From positions 62,001 through 126,000 of the forward strand of contig OY101121.1 of the NCBI GenBank assembly GCA_956465555.1: a stretch of 64,000 nt of DNA, given 5' to 3'. This stretch comes from Nitzschia sp. pyKryTriq1 (taxonomy: Eukaryota; Bacillariophyta; Bacillariophyceae; Bacillariales; Bacillariaceae). This document shows positions 54,144 through 63,152 of this stretch, piece by piece. The translations under genes and the position numbers were made by a program. Position 1 is the first letter of the stretch, and every line of letters starts with the position of its first letter. The notes beneath the pieces are model-generated. The model did not search any database. It saw nothing but the letters and a program-made list of their open reading frames with translations, and was not told the DNA's origin.

Positions 54144-55037
54144 TCAAATGTTGTTGTCTCCCAGGTTTCGTCGTCCTCGCTCTATTCGCTTCTTTTCGAG
54201 CTGAACTTCTCTAGACCGTCCTCCAAGAATCGGTAGCTTACAGCATCCCAGTACTCCCGAAAATAAAACAAAGCTTCCCATGGGATAATAGACGAGGAGA
54301 GCCAACGCAAAGGCACTGATGTATGCGACCAGAAATTGCACGTCGTCCCCATGGATATCTTTGGAGATTAGTTCCACCGCATCGTCCACCAAACCGATGG
54401 AACCAAGATCCAACACTTCAATTTCTTGGTTTTCTTCCTGTTCCAGGGATATCCGCAACAGAACTAGCAACGTAGTCGTAACTGACAGCAGCCCCACCAG
54501 AAGCACGGCAGTGTATTTGCCATACTGCTGGCATTTAAAATTCATCGGGCAGCACCCGCAGGACAAAATGTACCAGACGCCCAAATCGTAGGCCGCGTGA
54601 AAGGATCCTCCCACGAACACCAGCATGAGCATGCCCGATGTGACGGGATATTCCATGCTGTCCTCCCCACCACCTCCGAGCGGAATGACAAATGCGACTT
54701 TTTGAAATCGTTCGTCGCTCAGTACCACCAAGTAGAATACGCTGCTGACAGCCAAGCCAAAGAGGCCGCTGGAAACCAAAATCAAAAGTCGATACCCAGT
54801 TTTGATAGGGTGAAGTGGATGGCGGAAGCAGATTCCGAGCAAAGGATGATTATTGTTCAGATATTGGCGGAGATCAGCCCAATATCCGTATCCTGGCAAG
54901 TGGTAAGCTCGATTTGCTAGAGCGGCAATCAATTCCCGCTCTCCGTCTTCCAGCACAGTTTCGATTCCCCCGTCAGTCGAAGATTTCATGGAAACATTCG
55001 GCACCGCGGCGATTTTATTACTACATGCATTCGGCAT
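54144..55037 (-). CDS. Four-pass membrane protein, unknown family
   Basis: Single exon, 297 residues from ATG 55037. Four hydrophobic spans are visible: LLILVSSGLFGLAVSSVFYL, SGMLMLVFVGGSFHAAYDLG, AVLLVGLLSVTTTLLVLL and VAYISAFALALLVYYPMGSF. A Cys-rich loop (LSCGCCPMNFKCQQYGKY) follows span 2 and an acidic loop follows span 3 (EQEENQEIEVLDLG). The C-terminus is basic. The layout resembles uncharacterised stramenopile membrane proteins, but no function can be named. It converges on the HMG-box gene. Confidence 0.65.
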   Translation of the reverse strand: MPNACSNKIAAVPNVSMKSSTDGGIETVLEDGERELIAALANRAYHLPGYGYWADLRQYLNNNHPLLGICFRHPLHPIKTGYRLLILVSSGLFGLAVSSVFYLVVLSDERFQKVAFVIPLGGGGEDSMEYPVTSGMLMLVFVGGSFHAAYDLGVWYILSCGCCPMNFKCQQYGKYTAVLLVGLLSVTTTLLVLLRISLEQEENQEIEVLDLGSIGLVDDAVELISKDIHGDDVQFLVAYISAFALALLVYYPMGSFVLFSGVLGCCKLPILGGRSREVQLEKKRIERGRRNLGDNNI

Positions 55038-56033
55038 CACAGTATTATTGCGTGGTGTGGTGTTTTTAGACTACTCGTACCTGGTACCGAGAAACAGATT
55101 CTTCCATTTCCACCCGGGGCTGCTGTCTTTTGTGTATCGTGTGCTTGTTCAAACAACAACAAACAAGCGTCAAGAGTCTCTTTACTACCTGTACTGCTTT
55201 CAATGAAGTGCTGTGGAGGGAACGAGGCTCGAGCCTCCTGCAGTCAACGGACCATGGCGGTCGGTGACGGATAATCATCGAATTTGCATTGTACCGGTAC
55301 TTGTAGAGTAAGCGTGTTGAGTATAGTGCGCCTTGCAGATAACAATGGATCATGGTGCACCCATTTTTTGAAGTAAAGTTTGTAACGAACATGTGAGTAA
55401 ATACTACGCGTACTGAAATGGAACCACCACCAGCCGCGCCCCTACCCATCAGTACCAGGTACCTGGTACGCTCGCTGGACGCCAACAGCAAGAAAGAACT
55501 GCGCGGCCGATCCCTTCAAGTACCCGGTACGAACTACCGTAGTACTACTACTACTTGTCCTGTACATCGTGAATTTACGAGTAGATTATGGTCCAAACTG
55601 CTCTGCTGTTTTACTACGTGTTTTGGATATAGGGCTTCACTCGATATGCAAGGCATGAGGGTCATATTATGTCTCTTTAGGCATATCACCCTTCACTTTA
55701 TTTGGGAACAAAAAAGCGGTAGCTACCAGGCCATATTCTCTTTGAAGTAGTTACTCCGTGAGAAGAAGAACGCCTCGGAACGATTGTGTCAAATACAGGA
55801 GGGCTTCGAGATTGAAATTCATTCCTCCCGTAGGATCCTACAGGTGAAACCTACGGAAGGGCCGATGGAAACATTTGACCTTCCACCAACAACGAAGAAT
55901 TGCATTCTTGTTCTCGTCACCCACCGACCATCATTATTTTTTTCTTTGTCATAATACTTTCTGCTTCAACCTCACCATCAGCACGAAGCTGGCAATTATT
56001 ATTTTCTAACATTTACAGTACAGTACCGGTACC
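55038..56033. other. Intergenic region, no gene supported
   Basis: Between the four-TM gene (-) and the U-box gene (+). A plus-strand frame at 55418-55750 has an ATG but no domain. The stretch around 55830-55860 resembles by chance the end of small-subunit rRNA and is not rRNA. A pyrimidine-rich leader precedes the ATG at 56034. Confidence 0.4.
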
Positions 56034-56780
56034 ATGTCCTCCGCACCTAATGATTTCATCTGCCCTCTCACGCAAAAGGTGATGACAGACCCAGTCCAGT
56101 CTCCTGAAGGAGTGAGCTTTGAAAGAGAGGCAATCCTGAAAGTTCTTTCTTTCCGCTCCATGTGTCCAGTCAATGGCACACCTCTCCGCGCTGGCAGTCT
56201 GAGGACAAACACTAAGCTACAATGGATGATTCTTTTCTGGAAATCCCAAAACGAAAGTGAGGAGCAACAGCAGCAGCAGCAGCAGCAGCTGGAGAAGACC
56301 GAAATGGAAATTTCCGTGCCTCCCCGACGCTTCTTCTGCCCCTTGACGCGTGAGGTCATGGTCGAACCAGTCACGATCCGAGAAGGATCGACCTTTGAAA
56401 AAGCCGCACTTGTTCAATTCATTGAACATAATGGGGAGATTTCACCTACCACCGGAAAACCTCTTGGGCAACCCTGCTTCTATCCAAATATGAAGCTGGC
56501 ATGGGATGTCAAGAACCACAATAAATCCTACACCTACTACATGGAAGAACCAACCGAGTCGTCTGTCGAGCAGGAGGAACAGGCACCCAGCGGCAAGGTA
56601 TATTCGATCACTTTACCTTCCAAGAGCTCAGAGCTTCCTAAAATCGATCGAGGAGAATCGTCGGTTTTCTCAACGAAGACGTTTATGCAAAATTCTGGGC
56701 TGCTCCTTCGTCAGGAGGACAGCAACAAAAATGTAGCATCAATCATCGACGAAGTATGTGATTTGCCGATTGCAGCTTAG
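56034..56780 (+). CDS. Double U-box protein, probable E3 ubiquitin ligase
   Basis: Single exon, 248 residues. Two U-boxes in tandem: residues about 7-75 (DFICPLTQKVMTDPVQSPEG, CPVNGTPLRAGSLRTNTKLQ) and about 97-165 (RFFCPLTREVMVEPVTIREG, CFYPNMKLAWDV), joined by a Gln run. U-boxes bind E2 enzymes without zinc. With both boxes present and no substrate domain, it is probably an adaptor or small E3. The C-terminal about 80 residues are Ser/Glu-rich. The ATG follows a GTACCGGTAC word. Confidence 0.8.
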   Translation: MSSAPNDFICPLTQKVMTDPVQSPEGVSFEREAILKVLSFRSMCPVNGTPLRAGSLRTNTKLQWMILFWKSQNESEEQQQQQQQQLEKTEMEISVPPRRFFCPLTREVMVEPVTIREGSTFEKAALVQFIEHNGEISPTTGKPLGQPCFYPNMKLAWDVKNHNKSYTYYMEEPTESSVEQEEQAPSGKVYSITLPSKSSELPKIDRGESSVFSTKTFMQNSGLLLRQEDSNKNVASIIDEVCDLPIAA

Positions 56781-57224
56781 AGTTCAGACGTACGTAGTAC
56801 TCCTGGAGTATGCCCTAACATGTGCCATTAGTAGTAATATTCATCAATGTAAACGCAAAGATTTTTCATTGAGCAATTAACTACTAGACTAATACTAGAC
56901 GGTGTACACGATGCTGCTTTGCCATTCTCTAGTACTGTTAGTAGATATTGAATATGAGAGTATTTTCGCCTGTACTCGTACTATATTCGTCTGTATTCGT
57001 ACTCCACTGAAGTTGGCGTGTGCAATCTCATCTCGGTGAGAGGCCGGATGTTGTTCTTACTAGTACAGCCCCGGTATATTAGCGAGAATGCGCTTTCGTC
57101 GTCTTGGTGCCTCGATCTGCTGTGGCTGTGTGGCTACTCCTTTTCGTAACCTACCAGCATGTATCCCCACTGCGGTTTCTTTGCAAAACTACTAGGTCCA
57201 AAACGGTGAGTCAGTCAGCATTGC
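56781..57224. other. Convergent intergenic region
   Basis: Between U-box (+) and METTL5 (-) 3' ends. Contains TATTCGTACTC-type short repeats (about 56967-57003). No gene is seen. Confidence 0.5.
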
Positions 57225-58136
57225 TCAGACGGCATGAATATGAGAACCGCTTTCATCGCCATCCTGGTCTATCTTTGATTCAACTCCAACAACTCCTCGA
57301 TGAGGAGAATCGTCATCGTCGCAAATGACAACACGGAGGAGGTCGACCTCGACATCTTTGCTTTTCTGGTTGTGAAACTGGTACATCTGAGGAATATCAA
57401 ACGCCATTTCCGCAACCACGGTTGCTTTATAGCCCCATTCTTCCAGTATTTTAATCAGAAATGCCCTGGTGGATCGTTTGTGGAAGGAATACACTGCGCG
57501 GCTTGCCAGACGACAGGCGGTCCGCAAGAATTGAACATCCAGACCAGCGTTTTGTTTCGTTCCAAAGGGAGGATTTGTGAGCACCGTGTCGACGCAATTG
57601 TCCGCCATAGGTATTCCATCGGCTCCATCCATAATCAAGATCGCTCGGGTATCGCTGGCTGCTTGAGACGCCGAGGAGGCACCGCCCCCTCTTCCTCCCT
57701 TGCGACCCCCTCCGCCCCCTCTACTATTGTTGCGATGATTCCTGTCTTTGCCGGAGGGTTTTCCTCCCGATCTTGAGGCTTTGGTGCCCGTGCCTGTGCT
57801 CGTGGCGAGAGTCTGTACTCGTGCTAGTACGAATTGTACGGTCTCCTCTAAGTCTACCGACTCCACGTTTTCCCTGGCAACCATCAACGCGTCCTCGTCG
57901 CAGTCCACCGCCACGACGAGGGGACATACAAAGGCGGCTCCCACAGTCAGCATACCGGTCCCGCATCCCAGATCTAAACAAATCCGTCCTTCCCCCAAGT
58001 CGCCATTGTCGACTGCCAACTGGATGACACAAGCTGCCAAGTGAGCGCTCGTAGGATACTGCTCCAAGGAAACCTTGGGCGATGGGAATTCCCGAGTTAT
58101 TGAGGAGAGCGCGGCTTCCAAGTGCTTGAGTCGCAT
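57225..58136 (-). CDS. METTL5: METTL5-type rRNA N6-adenosine methyltransferase
   Basis: 303 residues from ATG 58136, matching the METTL5 start (RLKHLEAALSSI then SLEQYPTSAHLAA). CLDLGCGTGMLTVGAA is the SAM-binding loop, DCDEDALMVARENVE the acidic strand, and NPPFGTKQNAGLDVQFLRTA the catalytic NPPF motif (about 187). DVEVDLLRV ends the fold. METTL5 with TRMT112 makes m6A in 18S rRNA. Residues about 108-162 are an Arg/Gly/Ser-rich insertion (RGGGGGRKGGRGGGASSASQ) inside the Rossmann fold, absent from animal METTL5. An alternative start at 58564 joins in frame through a 71-nt intron (58208-58138) and would add about 119 residues. Confidence 0.85.
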   Translation of the reverse strand: MRLKHLEAALSSITREFPSPKVSLEQYPTSAHLAACVIQLAVDNGDLGEGRICLDLGCGTGMLTVGAAFVCPLVVAVDCDEDALMVARENVESVDLEETVQFVLARVQTLATSTGTGTKASRSGGKPSGKDRNHRNNSRGGGGGRKGGRGGGASSASQAASDTRAILIMDGADGIPMADNCVDTVLTNPPFGTKQNAGLDVQFLRTACRLASRAVYSFHKRSTRAFLIKILEEWGYKATVVAEMAFDIPQMYQFHNQKSKDVEVDLLRVVICDDDDSPHRGVVGVESKIDQDGDESGSHIHAV

Positions 58137-59260
58137 CCTAGAAATTTCATATGGCGCATATGGCGATTCGATTGTGCCAGGAGAGATGAAGGTACCGGGT
58201 ATGAGTACACGACGTAGTTCGGGGAAAATGTGCCAGCATATGCCATGGTCGATACTACTTCTTGTGACAAGTGCTTGTATTGTCGAGGTACATCGTCCAT
58301 CCATTCTTTCGTGGAAGCAGGTGCTGCGAGCGCGCCATTTTCAATCTTCTCTCGGGGAAGAAGATCAAAAGGCGGGCGATGGACATGACAAAGAATTCCC
58401 CCTTTACGTGTTCGCTGCCTGCGTGGCATTGTTCTTCCTGCGTGGCATTGTTCTCCGTCGTCTGACGTGTTGAAAGAGGGGGGGACGCACGACAAAACAT
58501 GGGGACTGATATCGCCCAAAAACTGACAATGATTTAGCGACAACAAAAAATGCTCTGCTCTCATTCGCTAACATGCGTCGGGTACGCACTGACTGTCTGT
58601 CCGTATGATAACAAAAAAATCGGAGGCGCCCCATCGATCGTGATAAGAGCTCTTTCCTACCGTTGTCAGTGAATTGAACGAAAATAAGCCAATAAATACA
58701 CTATTCGTTCTTTTTGACTGACAGGACTCGCTAAAAATCAATCATTATTCTCTTTTCTGCATATTTGCAGAGTATGAATACTCTGAGACATTAACGTGAA
58801 ATCAATTTTATTTAAGGGTCGTAGTACGTCACCTTTCGAGAACCCTCATTGGTCGTTCAAAAGGCCACGTCAGTCTGGGCGGCTGCTTTTATTTAAGGAC
58901 TCTTTCTCACTCGGTGGCAAGAGCCAGATTGTCTCGATACAAACCACTGTCAGCGATACCACGTCATTTCTTTTTCTCGAGAGGCAGCTACTTCAAACAG
59001 AGATGATTGCGATTGGGCAAGTTGCAGCTGTTGTCCTCGCCTAAACCGCTGCTTGAGTCGCCGAAAACGACTGCTAAAGCTGGAGGGAGACTGGAGACAC
59101 CGCTCATAAGTTTCGAAGTTGACATTCGATTTTGAAGTCCGTACAGGTATCTTCCTTTAGCTTTCTATTGTTGTCGTCCCTAGAGAATCGATCACAAACT
59201 CACACCTCGTCAATTCGTTCTTCCCTATCCCACTCGAATAGTATCTCAGTCAATTCTATC
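58137..59260. other. Divergent promoter region, METTL5 and Gly/Tyr-rich gene
   Basis: The minus-strand frame 58564-58210 may be an upstream METTL5 exon. Closer to the Gly/Tyr-rich gene, two TTTTATTTAAG words (58806 and 58889) and an ATTGG box (58848) could be promoter parts. No other gene is supported. Confidence 0.4.
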
Positions 59261-60021
59261 ATGAAGAGCTTCCTGTTCGTTCTTTCGTTTTTGGCACTCG
59301 CCGTCAGGCGTTCTGCGTATGCCTTTTCCCCGAAGGCCCCGGTTTCCGCCTCTCCCAAGCAGATGGTGCAGAAGGCGGCGGAGTCCTCCACTGCCCTTGA
59401 AGCCTATGCCATGGGTGGATACGGATACGCCAACGGAAACAATGGCCTCATGTACCGAAGTGGCGGCTACGGTCGTTACAACGACAACTACTACGGAGGC
59501 TATGGACGTATGCGTTACGGCGGATACGGTGGCTATGGCGGCTACGGTGGAGGTTACTCCCTCATGCCCGATAGCGCCGTGAGAGGGTACGGAGGCATGT
59601 ACGACCGTAACTACTACAACTCCCCTTACACCCGATACGGAAGTGGTTACAATGGATACTACAACGGCTACTACGACTCAAACCGAAGGTACTATCCCAG
59701 CAATTATTATTACAATCGTTACTACGACTACCCATACCGATACAACAGGTCCGAATGTTGACACCGGCACGTGGATTTTCGTATCGCAATATTGTGCACT
59801 CACATCATCTTCTTTGCTTCTTTTTCAGGTACGGTGGTGGATACGGCGGCTATGGTGGATATGGCGGTGGCTATGGCGGATACGGCATGGACGTCGCCCG
59901 AATGCGAGGCGCTGAGCGATATGGATACGGCGGCGGCTATGGAGGATATGGCGGCTATGGCCGTGGTGGATATGGAGGATACGGCGGCTATGGAGGATAC
60001 GGCGGCTACAACCGTTACTAC
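59261..60021 (+). CDS. Secreted Gly/Tyr-rich repeat protein, 3' end lost in a gap
   Basis: ATG 59261 opens a signal peptide (MKSFLFVLSFLALAVRRSAY then AFSPKAPV). Exon 1 ends at 59748 and exon 2 starts at 59829 (acceptor TTTCAG); the join restores Arg in frame. After residue 50 the protein is almost only Gly and Tyr with Arg/Asn: GGYGGYGGYGGGY, YNGYYNGYYDSNRRYYPSNY, and exon 2 repeats GGYGGYG. The coding frame runs into a 200-N gap at 60022, so the C-terminus and stop are unknown; the stretch after the gap (to a TAA near 60259) may be its end. GY-rich secreted proteins are typically structural and can cross-link through Tyr; a wall or matrix role is inferred. Confidence 0.7.
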
Positions 60022-60221
60022 NNNNNNNNNNNNNNNNNNNNNNNNNNNNNNNNNNNNNNNNNNNNNNNNNNNNNNNNNNNNNNNNNNNNNNNNNNNNNNN
60101 NNNNNNNNNNNNNNNNNNNNNNNNNNNNNNNNNNNNNNNNNNNNNNNNNNNNNNNNNNNNNNNNNNNNNNNNNNNNNNNNNNNNNNNNNNNNNNNNNNNN
60201 NNNNNNNNNNNNNNNNNNNNN
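60022..60221. other. Assembly gap of exactly 200 N
   Basis: Positions 60022-60221 are all N. The gap falls inside the GGYGGY tandem repeat coding region, where repeat collapse is likely, and 200 may be a placeholder length. Confidence 0.98.
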
Positions 60222-60666
60222 AAACCGCCCTTCCAATTTGTTCTTCCGAACGACGCGGTAAGTGCGTCGGTGACTGACGTACTTCGTGTCCGAGAGGAGA
60301 TAAACGCAACGAACGAATGATGAAGACAGGTTGACGTCATTCACAAATTTGGCGGGAAGCAAGCAACATCATCGTACCCGGTACCAGGTACACGTACAGA
60401 CAGTACAGTACCAGGTCCCTACCGTTACTGTACGTACCGGTACCGTACAAGTAGTACAAAATAAACTGGAGCGCGCTTCGCGGAATGTGGTGAAGTCCAA
60501 CAAGTCATACACTGTATGTACTCTGTACAAGTCAAGAAAGAAAAGCCGGAAACGCCGAACACCACAGACCCCACAGCGCGACAACACGTACGAATGTTCA
60601 TCACAAACCGCCCATCAACTCACAACTCACAAAATCTACTGTAAATATAAAAGACTCTTCGTCACG
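60222..60666. other. Upstream region of the plastid SET gene
   Basis: GTACC/GGTAC-rich palindromic words at 60374-60452. The frame of the downstream gene is open to an ATG at 60331, but that extension carries no feature. Confidence 0.5.
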
Positions 60667-62058
60667 ATGAGATTGAACTTGCTCGTAGAAGCGCTATCAC
60701 TTGCCTTTCTCCTCGCATCTTCTTCGGATGCCTTTCAGGCCCAGAACAAACAGCATACCGGTAGGAGCAGTGCGAGCGTCCGCGGCCAGACTCGGCTGTT
60801 TGCATCCGGCGCACAGGTGCGGCAGGTTGCACTCGAGCGAACAGCTCCGAGAGAAATTGGTGAATTTCAGAACTGGGCCGTCCAGTGTGGAGTGCAGCCC
60901 GACAACGGGTTCTGCTTGGCGGAGGGTCTGGTTGACGGTTGCGAGGACTGGTATGCAGCAACTTCTTCAGGCGCGTCTAGGGGGTCCTCGGTTTTGACTG
61001 TCCCTGGCGAAATGATCCTTTCTGCAGCACGGATCGCGCAAGAATTCGACGGCTATGCTGATTCGTCCATTCGAGTTTTGGAGAGCAAGGGCTTTCAAAG
61101 TCTTGTGCCACAATTCTATCTTTTCCTCAAGATAGTTGTGGAATATGAAAGGGGGACAGAGTCGCCGTACTATCCGTGGTTGGAATCTATGCCTCGAAAG
61201 TGGAACACTGCCGCTTCCATGGATGACTTTTGTTTGTCCTGCCTTCCACCCTTCATCAAATCCCTCTGTCAAGAAGAAAGAGATCAGCTCAGTGCATTCC
61301 GCGAGGCGCTGAAGGCATTTGAGTACTTAGATGCTTGGGCCAAGTTCAATCAAGAATTGGCAAAATTTGTCTACAATATTGTATTTACTCGTTCTTGGGA
61401 AACCGGCAGTGGGGATCGCCAGATCATTCCTGTGGCCGACATGTTGAATCATGGAAACCAGCCGAATGTTGAGCTGGTTTTTGACCAAAATGGATCTTGC
61501 CAAGTTGTTCTTACAGAAGACGTACCACCTGGATCGCCGTTGCATTTATCCTATGGCGATCCAACCAACCCTTCTAGCATTCTTGCTCGGTATGGTTTCC
61601 TGAACGAGGCCCCGGCAACGTATTGTAAAATTCTGTTTTCGAATCCATCACAAGAACTCATGGAGATTGGATACGACCCTTCAAAAATGCTTTTTTCCAC
61701 TGGAGACGGTTCCATTTCGGAAGAGGTCTGGGATGTCATGCTGTATTCCAGGCTGGAGCAAAAACGATTGGAAGGCGATCGGCGTGCGTTCTACCAAGCC
61801 CACGTGTCCGGGGATGAAGAAACAAAGGCTGCTATCCACAGAAAGTATCTGAAAGAAACCTGTGGTGCTCTTCGAAGGCACGTGGATCATATTCTTGCCG
61901 AGGTGGCAGAATTGATTGTCAAAACAAACGCGTTCGATTCCAGTAAACATCCTCGACTCCCACTGATCAAGAAACACAATGACATGGTTACAGAGACCTT
62001 CCATAAGGTCAGAGGCAATCTCGAGCGGATTGAAGCAGATGTGGTGACGTATCGTTGA
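60667..62058 (+). CDS. Plastid SET-domain methyltransferase (RuBisCO LSMT/SETD3 type)
   Basis: 463 residues from ATG 60667, chosen because it opens a signal (VEALSLAFLLASSSDAFQAQ) with a diatom-type DAFQ plastid motif. The SET domain is split around an insert as in LSMT-like enzymes: GEMILSAARIAQEF and FLKIVVEYERGTESPYYPWL precede the core IPVADMLNHGNQPNVELVF (about 258) with the NH active-site pair, and PPGSPLHLSYGDPTNPS carries the catalytic Tyr (about 293). The C-terminal helical part is substrate-binding in the family. It should methylate lysine of a plastid protein, possibly the RuBisCO large subunit or an aldolase, but the substrate cannot be told. Confidence 0.8.
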   Translation: MRLNLLVEALSLAFLLASSSDAFQAQNKQHTGRSSASVRGQTRLFASGAQVRQVALERTAPREIGEFQNWAVQCGVQPDNGFCLAEGLVDGCEDWYAATSSGASRGSSVLTVPGEMILSAARIAQEFDGYADSSIRVLESKGFQSLVPQFYLFLKIVVEYERGTESPYYPWLESMPRKWNTAASMDDFCLSCLPPFIKSLCQEERDQLSAFREALKAFEYLDAWAKFNQELAKFVYNIVFTRSWETGSGDRQIIPVADMLNHGNQPNVELVFDQNGSCQVVLTEDVPPGSPLHLSYGDPTNPSSILARYGFLNEAPATYCKILFSNPSQELMEIGYDPSKMLFSTGDGSISEEVWDVMLYSRLEQKRLEGDRRAFYQAHVSGDEETKAAIHRKYLKETCGALRRHVDHILAEVAELIVKTNAFDSSKHPRLPLIKKHNDMVTETFHKVRGNLERIEADVVTYR

Positions 62059-63152
62059 TCTACAGGAATCGATTTGAAGAATGACTAACAATAGTAGATT
62101 TTCCGAGGACCATCCTCCTGTAATTGTACTGTACGAGTAGCTATAGTATTGCTAGCTACTACTACTACTAGTAGTATATGTATATATATATATCAGAGCA
62201 AACCGGATAACTTCTGGCTGGAGCCGGCTGGACCCCTCGTAGTAGTAGAGTAGAGTGTGCTGTGCTGTGCATGGATCTGCTTTACGATATACTCTACTAC
62301 TCGTAGAGAGCCACTCTACCGGTAGTAGGTAATAATAGACCGGCAGGCAGAGAACCGTCAGGTGGAGTCACTATTCGTCCTCTAAGATTTAGTAGCATGC
62401 TGTTTGTCATAATATGAGATTCTATCTCTTTCTTTTCTAGGAATGCCATGTAAAGTTTTTTAAGGCATGCTGGTATGGTATAGAGAGGTAGCAGCATTAC
62501 TACGACTGCTAAGTATATAGTACTACTAGTACCTCTACTAGGAGATACTACAGCTGACACCTCTTGTTCGAGGATATTGATTTGGTTATTTGGACAACGC
62601 CGTCCAACTAAAGTTGCAATAAAATCCAAAAGTGGCTTGACTACTACTGGTATCGCAACACGTAAAAGCACGGTTCAAACAACGCATGGAATAATGGACG
62701 AAAACCCGGAGGTATGTCCAAATATCGGCCCAGGATGACCGATAATGTCCGTTAAAAAAGTGGGATAATTAATTATTTGCAAAATCTCGCGCGAGCATAA
62801 CTACTAGTAACGCAAATAGGAACAATGCGATCACCCACGCACAATTGGTACGAGTACCTGTACAAGTGTGCCATTCATTCGGAAGCAGATCAAACCATGA
62901 TGGTGCACCTCAATTTGATATGTGCAAACGCTCCCGCGTGGAATGAACAAATCTTGGCAATTCAACGGCCCTTTCATTCCATACCGATATAGTTAGTCTA
63001 TCATTTCATTTCATTTCATTTCATTTTCAATAGCAGCCAGATCGGTATCTATTGAAACTTTCTGAAAGAGATTGAAGCCAACCATCGCTCCCTGTATACG
63101 AATATCGTATCCAAGCATCAGTATCAGTATCAGTATCAGTATATTCAATATC
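62059..63152. other. Intergenic region, no gene supported
   Basis: CTA/TAG runs near 62150-62190 and a TATATA tract. A partial inverted dispersed repeat (CTGCTTTACGATATA) lies at about 62278-62293. A minus-strand frame at 62297-62671 lacks an ATG at its start and has no recognisable domain. TTTCA runs (63003-63026) and ATCAGT runs (about 63117-63143) precede the amidohydrolase gene. Confidence 0.45.

Noticed and set aside
55418-55750. 110-codon plus-strand ATG frame
   Set aside because: No domain, signal or neighbouring splice sites; composition not clearly coding.
55828-55862. Similarity to the 3' end of small-subunit rRNA (GTGAAACCTACGGAAGG)
   Set aside because: Only about 20 nt, with no neighbouring conserved rRNA sequence.
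62297-62671. 124-codon minus-strand frame with two hydrophobic stretches
   Set aside because: No ATG at its start, no recognised family, and it overlaps repeat-rich DNA.
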